The translations under genes and the position numbers were made by a program. Shown in pieces: positions 5,780 through 12,947 of a DNA stretch of 25,029 nt. Origin of the DNA: a virus. The notes beneath the pieces are model-generated. The model ran no database searches. It saw nothing but the letters and a program-made list of their open reading frames with translations, and was not told where the DNA came from. Numbering within the stretch: position 1 is the stretch's first letter; every line of letters begins with the position of its first letter. Where the stretch lies: positions 1 to 25,029 of the IMG/VR virus record IMGVR_UViG_3300006924_000154. One strand, written 5' to 3'.

Positions 5780-6193
5780 TCAGCGTGACAAATATAAGAA
5801 AAGAATACCTACAGCGATCACAGAGCTGCTACCTATTGAAGAAAATTTGTAGAGCTTTTTCTTTCTTGTTTCCTTTTTAGCGTGGTTTTCAACGATTTGA
5901 ATTTGATTTCTAAGAGCAATCTTGATTTCCTCGTTCTGTTTTAGTCCAGTTTTGCACTCATTAAGCTGAAGCTTTTGCGTAAAAATAATTCCATCTTTTG
6001 CTGAAAGTTTTTCATCTCTCAATTTTACAAGAGAGTCAAGTTCTGAATTGCGCTCAAACAAGTACCAGATTTTCTTCGCGTCTGAGCTTGTGAGAGAATC
6101 AGTCTGGGATTTCAAATGAGTCGAGCAAACTCCGAGCAACATCAAGAGCAGAGTCAGCTTCAGCTTCGCGGATTGCATTGTATTTCTTTTCAT
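5780..6193 (-). CDS. Putative outer-membrane spanin-like lysis protein, overlapping the i-spanin-like gene
   Basis: 137 aa from the ATG at 6191-6193 (alternative ATG at 6178). A basic start and hydrophobic run 'LKLTLLLMLLGVC' give a signal peptide with a Cys at the lipobox position, although 'LGVC' is not a canonical lipobox. A charged, probably coiled-coil periplasmic region follows, and the last 20 residues (SSIGSSSVIAVGILFLYLSR) form a possible membrane helix. The N-terminal third lies inside the end of the upstream spanin-like gene in another frame (95-bp overlap), like lambda Rz/Rz1. Signal plus C-terminal TM also resembles a u-spanin. Family not recognised; the role is inferred from layout. 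Confidence 0.55.
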   Translation of the reverse strand: MKRNTMQSAKLKLTLLLMLLGVCSTHLKSQTDSLTSSDAKKIWYLFERNSELDSLVKLRDEKLSAKDGIIFTQKLQLNECKTGLKQNEEIKIALRNQIQIVENHAKKETRKKKLYKFSSIGSSSVIAVGILFLYLSR

Positions 6194-6437
6194 AGTAGAC
6201 TTTAGTTTCAACGATAACTGTATCAATTTTAACCTCAACAGAGAGGAGTGAATCTTTTGTGTTTTCAAGGTCTTGAATCCTTTCAAAAGTGTCTTGTAGT
6301 TTTTTCTCACCTACTTTTGATTCAATTCTTGCGTCTTCTAGCTTATCTCGCAGCCCGTAATCGGGTGAAAAGATTATTCCGAGTAATACTATAACTACAA
6401 TAAAAAGAAACGCTGAGAGGAGCTTAAAATAGCTCAC
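6099..6437 (-). CDS. Putative inner-membrane spanin (Rz-like)
   Basis: 112 aa with a GTG start (6435-6437) that overlaps the stop of the holin-like gene (GTGA). N-terminal membrane anchor at residues about 4-24 (LLSAFLFIVVIVLLGIIF) followed by a long charged coiled coil (30-95), the layout of Rz-type i-spanins, which link the inner membrane to an outer-membrane partner in the last step of lysis. The next gene begins inside this one in a different frame. No sequence-level match to a named spanin is claimed. Confidence 0.6.
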   Translation of the reverse strand: MSYFKLLSAFLFIVVIVLLGIIFSPDYGLRDKLEDARIESKVGEKKLQDTFERIQDLENTKDSLLSVEVKIDTVIVETKVYYEKKYNAIREAEADSALDVARSLLDSFEIPD

Positions 6438-6790
6438 TTTTTTGATACTTTACTTGAGACGAAGTTTTTAATTGAATCAAAACCGCTTTCAATTATCCAA
6501 CCAATAAGAGCTGAAGACATTAATCCAAGAAACAAAGCCCAGATTGGATGCCATGAATCGCCAATAATGAACAACCATTCCCATTCTTTTGAGATTCCTA
6601 TTTTAGCAAAGAACTTAAAGATGTCACCACCCCAAAAACCAAAGACAAAAGCAGATCCTAATCCGAAAAGAATATCGTCAAAACGATCTTTGATGTATGG
6701 TGTTTCAATATATCTATCTTGATTTTTATTGTAGAAATAAAGCTCTCTAAGGATTGCCCCTAGCAAAGCGGCTGCAATAAACTCGTTCAT
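6434..6790 (-). CDS. Holin-like membrane protein
   Basis: 118 aa, ATG at 6788-6790, overlapping the endolysin stop (ATGA). Hydrophobic segments at about residues 3-18, 41-60 and 82-103 are separated by charged loops, and the C-terminus is short and basic (SSKVSKK). Size, three membrane segments and position directly after the endolysin fit a class I holin, which opens the inner membrane for the endolysin. No family is recognised from sequence, and an antiholin or another membrane protein remains possible. Confidence 0.6.
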   Translation of the reverse strand: MNEFIAAALLGAILRELYFYNKNQDRYIETPYIKDRFDDILFGLGSAFVFGFWGGDIFKFFAKIGISKEWEWLFIIGDSWHPIWALFLGLMSSALIGWIIESGFDSIKNFVSSKVSKK

Positions 6791-7278
6791 GGTCTCACAA
6801 TTTTTATGTCATCAAGACCAGTGTTGCGAACGTCTGAGTGTAGCCAAGTTTTTGCAATAGCAGGATCTTCCAATGTAGTCAATCCTTTCTGCATAAATAG
6901 ATCTTTGTTTTCATTTATAACCTTTTGCACTTCGATGTAATCAGCTTCGTATCTCGTTCCGTTATTGATAATGATGTCACAATCGAAAGCTCTTCCATAT
7001 CTGTGTTGACTCTCTGAGTTTGGGCTTCTACTGAATTGACCATCATTGTATTGCTGTGGCTCTCTGTAACCTCTACCTATGTAGCTTCCCCCTGTGTGCC
7101 AGTTGTTGATCACAATAAAAACATCATCTGCTTGATAGTGCATCGTAAAAAACTCCTTGTAGAATTGAGCTAATGAGAATAATTTTGGATCTACAAACCA
7201 CATCGATTTATTACCCCACTTAGACCAAGTGTTTTTTGAGACAAACTCTTGAAGACAAAAATTTTCAGCAACTTTCAT
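6787..7278 (-). CDS. Endolysin, M15-type (VanY-like) zinc peptidase
   Basis: 163 aa, ATG at 7276-7278. The M15 zinc motifs are present: 'QHRYGRAFD' (His92, Asp99), the general-base Glu137 in 'TTLEDPA', and 'TWLHSDVR' (His147). These peptidases cut L-Ala-D-Glu or D-Ala-type bonds in peptidoglycan cross-links. There is no signal peptide, so release depends on the adjacent holin. ATGA overlaps with both neighbours show translational coupling in the lysis cassette. Confidence 0.85.
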   Translation of the reverse strand: MKVAENFCLQEFVSKNTWSKWGNKSMWFVDPKLFSLAQFYKEFFTMHYQADDVFIVINNWHTGGSYIGRGYREPQQYNDGQFSRSPNSESQHRYGRAFDCDIIINNGTRYEADYIEVQKVINENKDLFMQKGLTTLEDPAIAKTWLHSDVRNTGLDDIKIVRP

Positions 7279-7628
7279 TTTTTTGGTTTTAGGTCGTACA
7301 TCTGATAAAACTTCTGCAGATCCTTTTGCTCTTGAATTTTGTAGATTACATCTTCCTTTCTGTCTTTCTCATATCTGACAAGAAACTTATTGAAGTCGTT
7401 TGATAATCTTGTCAATGCTTGCTGTTGCATCCCAAGAATCTTCATAGCTTCAATTCTTGTCGGCTCACTTCCTTCACGATACTCCTCCACGCTTTGCAAT
7501 CTAACTTCAACAGCTCCAACCCATGATCCAAGCATAACAAAGCCAGCGATTAAGCCAACTATAATTTGAACAATGTTGATTCTATAGTGCCACTTTTTTT
7601 CTATAGCAGATTCCTCTGTTTTTGTCAT
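7275..7628 (-). CDS. Membrane-anchored coiled-coil protein, probable lysis accessory
   Basis: 117 aa, overlapping both neighbours by 4 bp. One clear membrane segment at residues about 18-40 (INIVQIIVGLIAGFVMLGSW) followed by a charged coiled coil of about 70 residues. The layout resembles a type II holin-like or hemolysin XhlA-like protein of phage lysis cassettes. No catalytic motif. Its place just before the endolysin supports a role in lysis. Confidence 0.6.
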   Translation of the reverse strand: MTKTEESAIEKKWHYRINIVQIIVGLIAGFVMLGSWVGAVEVRLQSVEEYREGSEPTRIEAMKILGMQQQALTRLSNDFNKFLVRYEKDRKEDVIYKIQEQKDLQKFYQMYDLKPKK

Positions 7629-8533
7629 GAGTATAGTTTTCTACGGTTTGAGAACCTGTCTTTGAACGTAAGTTGAATTGATGGCTTCGTATTTATTCCT
7701 TGATAATTAGGCTCGTAAGCTCCAGAGATTTCAACAGACTTATCGACATAGCTTCCAGAGTTGTTCCAAGAATTGTAGTCAGTAATCAATATTTCGTCGG
7801 CTTGTAGAATGTCGTAGATGATAATGTTATGCACCTCAATTGGCAATCCTCTCAAAATCATTGTGTAATCTTCGGAGTATGTTTTTGAAACTGAATCTTC
7901 AAAGCCGTTTTCGTATCTTCTTGACTCTGTTTCAAAGCCTCCTTTTTTGTAGCCAAAAATTCCGTTGCAGATTCTAATCTGATTCCACCACTCTAAGCCT
8001 GCAAAATCGCGAGTATCTTGAGAATGCCTATCTCCGATGACAGAATCCCAAAGCCATTCAATTCGAACACTATTGTCAACAGCATATTGAGAAAAAGATT
8101 CTAAGCAGTAAGAATCCGAATAAATCGCTGTTGACGTCAAGTCAAATTTGACTCTATATTTTCCAGTGTTAAAAGCCGTAAGAACTTCAACCCAGTTTAT
8201 TCGATACCCAATAAGATTGTTATTTCCTTTAGTTTCAAAGCCTAAAGGATAGAAAGTTCCGTAAGTATCATTAACAAGTGCAGTTTGAATAGTCCAAACT
8301 CCGTTGATATATTTCTCTAGCTCCATATTTACAGAGCTATAAGACTGAGGAATTATTTTTAAGAAGCTAGTCCAATCGTTTCGATAGTTGTCTGAATTTG
8401 AAAGATCAGCAAATACACATAGATTGTAGCAACATCTTTCGAAAGGATTATCATTGAGCGGGAGGGTAATGATTTCCCTGATTCCGTCTATAACTAAGAC
8501 ATTTTTCTTTTGAATCTCTCCCCACTTGCTCAT
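7625..8533 (-). CDS. Putative tail-tip/receptor-binding virion protein, 302 aa
   Basis: Beta-rich, aromatic-rich protein with no signal peptide or membrane segment, ATG at 8531-8533. It is the last structural gene before the lysis cassette, a common place for baseplate or fibre components. A perfect TAATTTTG box sits 4 nt before the ATG, so it may also have its own transcript. I recognise no domain; the cysteine pair 'RCCYNLC' near residue 35 is notable. Confidence 0.6.
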   Translation of the reverse strand: MSKWGEIQKKNVLVIDGIREIITLPLNDNPFERCCYNLCVFADLSNSDNYRNDWTSFLKIIPQSYSSVNMELEKYINGVWTIQTALVNDTYGTFYPLGFETKGNNNLIGYRINWVEVLTAFNTGKYRVKFDLTSTAIYSDSYCLESFSQYAVDNSVRIEWLWDSVIGDRHSQDTRDFAGLEWWNQIRICNGIFGYKKGGFETESRRYENGFEDSVSKTYSEDYTMILRGLPIEVHNIIIYDILQADEILITDYNSWNNSGSYVDKSVEISGAYEPNYQGINTKPSIQLTFKDRFSNRRKLYS

Positions 8534-8537
8534 ATCA

Positions 8538-8545
8538 CAAAATTA
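8538..8545 (-). promoter_or_regulatory. TAnnTTTG -7-like box 4 nt before ATG
   Basis: Minus-strand TAATTTTG followed by TGAT and the ATG of the 302-aa protein. Same box-to-ATG distance as at 16418 and 22991. No TTG at the expected -33 distance. Confidence 0.45.
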
Positions 8546-8553
8546 ATTAAAAA

Positions 8554-10908
8554 CTATAGAGTAGAAGAATCTTCACCAATCCTTGCTGAGATTGTAAAGT
8601 CAGTTACTCCGTCAGGTAATTCTGAAGCTTGAACAGTGCATTCAAGTCTGATGACATTACCGCTCGGATTTGAAATTGTGACCCTTCCACCAGTACCTGA
8701 TAAGAAAGAAAGCGAGCTTCGATTGTATTTGCTCGATGCTGAATCGTTTGCAATGTATGTTCCAACCTCTTTTGGAAATACTCTAATTAAGCCCCAAAGA
8801 TCTCCGACTGCTGGCGCTAATGTTAGATGTTCAAACTCTGCTCTAATAGTTGTATCTACCCCACTTGATTTTGATTTTATGTAAGGAGTTCCACCAACAT
8901 CAAGCAAAGTTGCTCCGTCATAACATTCAATTGTTTCGTTTATCCAATCAGTATTTGAAAGATAATCGTTTAAAGTAATGTCTACAGCTTTGTTTATTGT
9001 TTTTGTTGTGTTCTGGACTGTCACATCAGTAGAGAGCCTATATTTCAAAGACCAACCAGATATCTGAGAGAGCCTATACCAGTTTTGATTGTATCCGTTA
9101 AACTGTTCTGTGATGTCAAGAAAGTCTCCTGGCAGTGTAGTGAGAAACAACTGCTCCCAATATTCCCAACGAATCAAGAAAGGATGCTGTAAATAGTAGC
9201 CATAAGAAGAGCCTGAATCCGTTGAAGTATCTCGAACAGCTTTGTATTTTGATCTTATCTCGGTAGACAAGACAGCGAAAGGTGTGTCAGGCGTTTCATT
9301 TATAAAGCGCACATCGCCAATGATAGGAGCACCAGTCAAATCAAATTCAATTTGATCAAGAATCACATCATCTTGACCTGTTTTCTCAAGATATACTTCG
9401 CCTCTTACAGCATCGATTTGAGCGTCTAAGCTTGAGCGATCTAAAAGAATAGCGGAATACCCTACTATTTCATCTTCAGGCGTGAACTCTGGAGATGTTA
9501 CTGGACTTGAAAAGTCATTCTGATCATGGAAGAAAAGCTCTGGAGTGCAGGTTATTATCGTGTCAGGAATATCAATCTTGATTTCATCAATATCGACAAA
9601 CATTAATGTGTAATTGGCTAATTCTGCAGTTAAAGCGTTGCCTACTGCATAAGCAGAAATCATGAAACGCTTATCATTCAGAGCGTCTATAACAGCTTGA
9701 GTAGATGCTCCAAAGTCCATATCAAATTCGACCGTGACTAGGCTCGTGCCTGAAGTTACTGTCAAGTTTGTAATAGCTTGAAAGCCAGTTCCGTTTTGTA
9801 TTCCGTTAATTGCTGCCGCTCCTTCTTGCTGGTTTGCTCTGTCGAAGCAGAAATTGCTTGACATAAACTCATCTTTGTTCTGATACTGTGAAGCGTCTTC
9901 TGGTAACATAATGAAATTGACACAAACAAATTCAGCGTCTCCATTAGTGTTGTCAGCAGTGTTGACTACATCGAAAGAGACTGTGACAACTGAATCCTTG
10001 ACAATTCCTAGACTATTGGAATAAACTAAATTGTCTATTTCGTATTCGGCATCACCTCCGTTGTACTCTTCACCTGCCCAGCCAGTGTTTCCAATCTTTT
10101 GATCGAAGACACCTTCTTGATAAACATTCGGATCTTGAAGAGTTCTTAGTGCTCGAATCCTAAAGACGTACTTCAAAGCGTTTATCAGTCTAAAATACTT
10201 TGGCGCAAGACGTGGCGAATTAAGCAAATCAGTAATCTGAGGAGCTAAGAACATTGGGTGAATAATGAAAGTCTGACTAAGCGTGAACTTGTAGCGATAA
10301 TTTATGCGATCATCACCAGCAGTTGTGTTCGAAACTAGAACGTCATCCAAACCTGTGATTCCAAGCTGCCAATCTTTTTTTCCTAGAGGATTCATTAAGA
10401 TAGGAGTCGCACCAATAGGATTTGCACCATATTCATAACGCATTAAAGAGCCGTCAACTTTTGAATTGAAGTTGGTCGCTTCTGCGTTTTCAATTAGGCC
10501 GTAGTCTAAAATGATTCCTTCAGACTCTTGAATCAAGTGGATCTTTCCAGTATTCTCAAGATTAGAGACCATTGAGGCGAAGCCGCTGATTCGAATCTCA
10601 TAATCGCTTGGCTTCTCTATAATTACATAAAGATTTGAATCGTTTGTTCCTGAATTAGAGCCTACAACCGAAAGAGAATCTCCAACATTAAAGTCAGTAG
10701 CAAAAGGCCAAGTTGCAGTGATCCAGTCATTCGTGGTCATGCCAGGGTCACCGAAATACACTTCATCAGTGGCGTTCATTTCAACCCAAGTTTCAACACG
10801 AATTTCAATGTTGACTTCGATTTTCTGGAACATATTTCCTTTGAGATAGTCAATAGTTCCAGTGACATTCTCTTCGTTTATCTCAAGACTCTCTAACCAG
10901 ACTGGCAT
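8554..10908 (-). CDS. Large tail-tip/baseplate structural protein, 784 aa
   Basis: Long beta-rich acidic protein, ATG at 10906-10908, overlapping the small coiled-coil gene by 26 bp. No signal peptide, membrane segment or enzyme motif. Its position after the tape measure and tail-hub-like genes, and its size, fit a baseplate or central tail-tip protein. The C-terminal 120 residues (ending TISARIGEDSSTL) look like a separate Ig/jelly-roll-like beta domain. Similar proteins of unknown detail occur in flavobacterial siphoviruses; no specific domain is named. Confidence 0.65.
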   Translation of the reverse strand: MPVWLESLEINEENVTGTIDYLKGNMFQKIEVNIEIRVETWVEMNATDEVYFGDPGMTTNDWITATWPFATDFNVGDSLSVVGSNSGTNDSNLYVIIEKPSDYEIRISGFASMVSNLENTGKIHLIQESEGIILDYGLIENAEATNFNSKVDGSLMRYEYGANPIGATPILMNPLGKKDWQLGITGLDDVLVSNTTAGDDRINYRYKFTLSQTFIIHPMFLAPQITDLLNSPRLAPKYFRLINALKYVFRIRALRTLQDPNVYQEGVFDQKIGNTGWAGEEYNGGDAEYEIDNLVYSNSLGIVKDSVVTVSFDVVNTADNTNGDAEFVCVNFIMLPEDASQYQNKDEFMSSNFCFDRANQQEGAAAINGIQNGTGFQAITNLTVTSGTSLVTVEFDMDFGASTQAVIDALNDKRFMISAYAVGNALTAELANYTLMFVDIDEIKIDIPDTIITCTPELFFHDQNDFSSPVTSPEFTPEDEIVGYSAILLDRSSLDAQIDAVRGEVYLEKTGQDDVILDQIEFDLTGAPIIGDVRFINETPDTPFAVLSTEIRSKYKAVRDTSTDSGSSYGYYLQHPFLIRWEYWEQLFLTTLPGDFLDITEQFNGYNQNWYRLSQISGWSLKYRLSTDVTVQNTTKTINKAVDITLNDYLSNTDWINETIECYDGATLLDVGGTPYIKSKSSGVDTTIRAEFEHLTLAPAVGDLWGLIRVFPKEVGTYIANDSASSKYNRSSLSFLSGTGGRVTISNPSGNVIRLECTVQASELPDGVTDFTISARIGEDSSTL

Positions 10909-11110
10909 ATTTATCTCTTAATTTTTTAACTTTGTCATGGATTTCGATTTCTCCTTCCATGATTTTTGCATACTGCTGAAGCTCTTCATCCGTTTTAGGC
11001 TTCAAGTCTTTTGTCAAGCTCTCAAGAACTTTTGGAGCAGATTTTAAAAACTCCAGTGAGCCTTGCAAACCTTCTCTTATTTTTTTTATATCATCTTCCA
11101 ATTGGCTCAA
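10883..11110 (-). CDS. Small coiled-coil protein between tail genes, up to 75 aa
   Basis: No ATG is available at the front of this frame: it must start at TTG 11110 or TTG 11101 (70-75 aa). It nests between two tail genes, overlapping the 618-aa gene by 20 bp and the 784-aa gene by 26 bp, which supports it being real. Almost entirely helical and charged (DDIKKIREGLQGSLEFLKSA...). Function unknown; possibly a tail assembly or tip chaperone. Confidence 0.55.
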   Translation of the reverse strand: MSQLEDDIKKIREGLQGSLEFLKSAPKVLESLTKDLKPKTDEELQQYAKIMEGEIEIHDKVKKLRDKYASLVRES

Positions 11111-12947
11111 GGATAACCTGTTTTAAGTTGTTAGTAAAAAGCTTTCTTTGACGTACTACAAAAGTAGCTAATCTCGTGAAAGGATTCCAGTTACAAGATA
11201 CGACTTCAACAATTTCACCTGAAGGTAGCTTGACAGCTCTATCTTCAATCACGTTTTGAACGTCTGTAAGATTCATCTCCACTTGATCATATTCAAATTC
11301 ATATCTCTGTGCTGAGTTTGCAGTAGGTGCAAAAGTATTCGAAATGTGAAACTCGTTGAAGAGATTAAGAGCAGTTAATTTAGTATCGTTTAAAGCAGAT
11401 ATTTTGTTGAGTCTATAGTTTGAGTTTACATCAAGAAGCGCCAACTTTGGAACAGTAATCATGTCGGTATCAAGAAGCATCATGCCGATTCTGTTGTCGA
11501 TAAGGTTTTCAAGCCCAGGATCAGTAAGACGTGGAACGGGATCGAAATCAGCTTTGATTTTTATCCCAATAACGGATAAGGCTGACTTTAGTTTGTTGAT
11601 TGTCTTAATAGCTTTGTTAACTACGCTTATAACTCCATTTGCCAAATTCACAAAAACACCAACAACTACACCAATGTCATCAAGAAGAGCATCAGCAATT
11701 TTCTCAGGAATAGTGAAAGTTGTTTTTCTTGTAGCTCTAGCAAAAGGACTTTGAACTTGGTTGAGATTTTTAAGAAGCTTTAAAGTAGGATCTGTCGATA
11801 CTTTCAAATCAAGAATCGCTTGCATGTTATTCCCAGTCCAGTTGTTTATCGTTTGCTTTTCAACTGAATCGTATGAGAATGAAATCAAATAGCTTGAAAC
11901 AACTTCTTCAGCGTTTGTCTTCCAATTCTCAACATCGTATTGAGGAAGCTTAAATCGAGCTGTTGTCAACTTCTTATTTCTTTTCTCAATAGAAAGCTGC
12001 TTTCCATTGATTACAACCTTAGCATTAAAGGTGTCTTTGATTGCTCGAAGTAAGTCACCAAACGTGCCTTGAAAATATCCGTTTTGTTCTTTATTGTTTG
12101 GCGCAAAGAAGCCCAAGATTCTATCATCTTCAACATCGGCAGGATTTGAAAAGCTCTCTGGAATAATATGCAGCTTTGACCAAGTAGACTCAAAAAGAAA
12201 GTCGCTTGTGTATGTAAGCCCTTTAAAGTCGCAAGCGATTTCGATTAATCGGTTTACTGACATCGCTGGTTTATACTTTATTTTCTGAATAATAAGAGCA
12301 ATTAAATCAAGAATCAGATTTAATATTGTAACAATCAACAAAAGAGCGTATAAGATTCTAAAAATTAACTCAATTACACCGCCAACAGCTTCCCATCCTG
12401 TTCCGATCTTTCCTAGGGCAGCACTAACTTGATTAAACGCATCCTCAATTTCGACTGTGCAAAATACTATCGTAACAGTAGTGATCATTGCATCTGAGTA
12501 ATTTGGAACACTGCTCACGACATAAGGAACAAACACGAAGTCTGAGTCTTTAATCTTATCGATTTCGCGCAAGTATTCAAATGTGAAACTGTCAGCTATA
12601 TCATTAAGCCAATCAATTTTTGCGACTGGTGTGCTATCAGCAACGACTTGATTTCTACCCCAATTTGCAGTTGATAGGTCAATATAACCATCAAACAAAT
12701 CAAGCGAGCTTCCATTTTCTTGAAGTGTAATCTTGTGCGGAACTCCTTCAAAGACTCCAGCTCCTCCACTCATGCCAAGATTAAAGTAGTCAAGCAAATC
12801 TTGAGCTTCTTTATCTACCCACTCAAAGCCTACAATGTTGACCTGCCTATCTGTGCTGTCGTTGTCGAAGTTTATTTCAATGGAAAGCTCTTGATGATTC
12901 TTAGGAACTTGAACAGACTTGCCGTTTATCTTATGCAGTTGCTTCAT
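11091..12947 (-). CDS. Tail-hub-like structural protein, 618 aa
   Basis: ATG at 12945-12947 overlaps the tape-measure stop (ATGA). The N-terminal 130 residues are beta-rich and 'VNRLIEIACDFKGLTY' (about 230-245) with the following region resembles distal-tail or hub proteins. Unusually, residues about 190-228 are strongly hydrophobic (RILYALLLIVTILNLILDLI), and a second hydrophobic stretch lies near 425-445. These could be membrane-inserting segments used in DNA delivery. Directly after the tape measure, the usual place for distal-tail/hub genes. Confidence 0.65.
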   Translation of the reverse strand: MKQLHKINGKSVQVPKNHQELSIEINFDNDSTDRQVNIVGFEWVDKEAQDLLDYFNLGMSGGAGVFEGVPHKITLQENGSSLDLFDGYIDLSTANWGRNQVVADSTPVAKIDWLNDIADSFTFEYLREIDKIKDSDFVFVPYVVSSVPNYSDAMITTVTIVFCTVEIEDAFNQVSAALGKIGTGWEAVGGVIELIFRILYALLLIVTILNLILDLIALIIQKIKYKPAMSVNRLIEIACDFKGLTYTSDFLFESTWSKLHIIPESFSNPADVEDDRILGFFAPNNKEQNGYFQGTFGDLLRAIKDTFNAKVVINGKQLSIEKRNKKLTTARFKLPQYDVENWKTNAEEVVSSYLISFSYDSVEKQTINNWTGNNMQAILDLKVSTDPTLKLLKNLNQVQSPFARATRKTTFTIPEKIADALLDDIGVVVGVFVNLANGVISVVNKAIKTINKLKSALSVIGIKIKADFDPVPRLTDPGLENLIDNRIGMMLLDTDMITVPKLALLDVNSNYRLNKISALNDTKLTALNLFNEFHISNTFAPTANSAQRYEFEYDQVEMNLTDVQNVIEDRAVKLPSGEIVEVVSCNWNPFTRLATFVVRQRKLFTNNLKQVILEPIGR

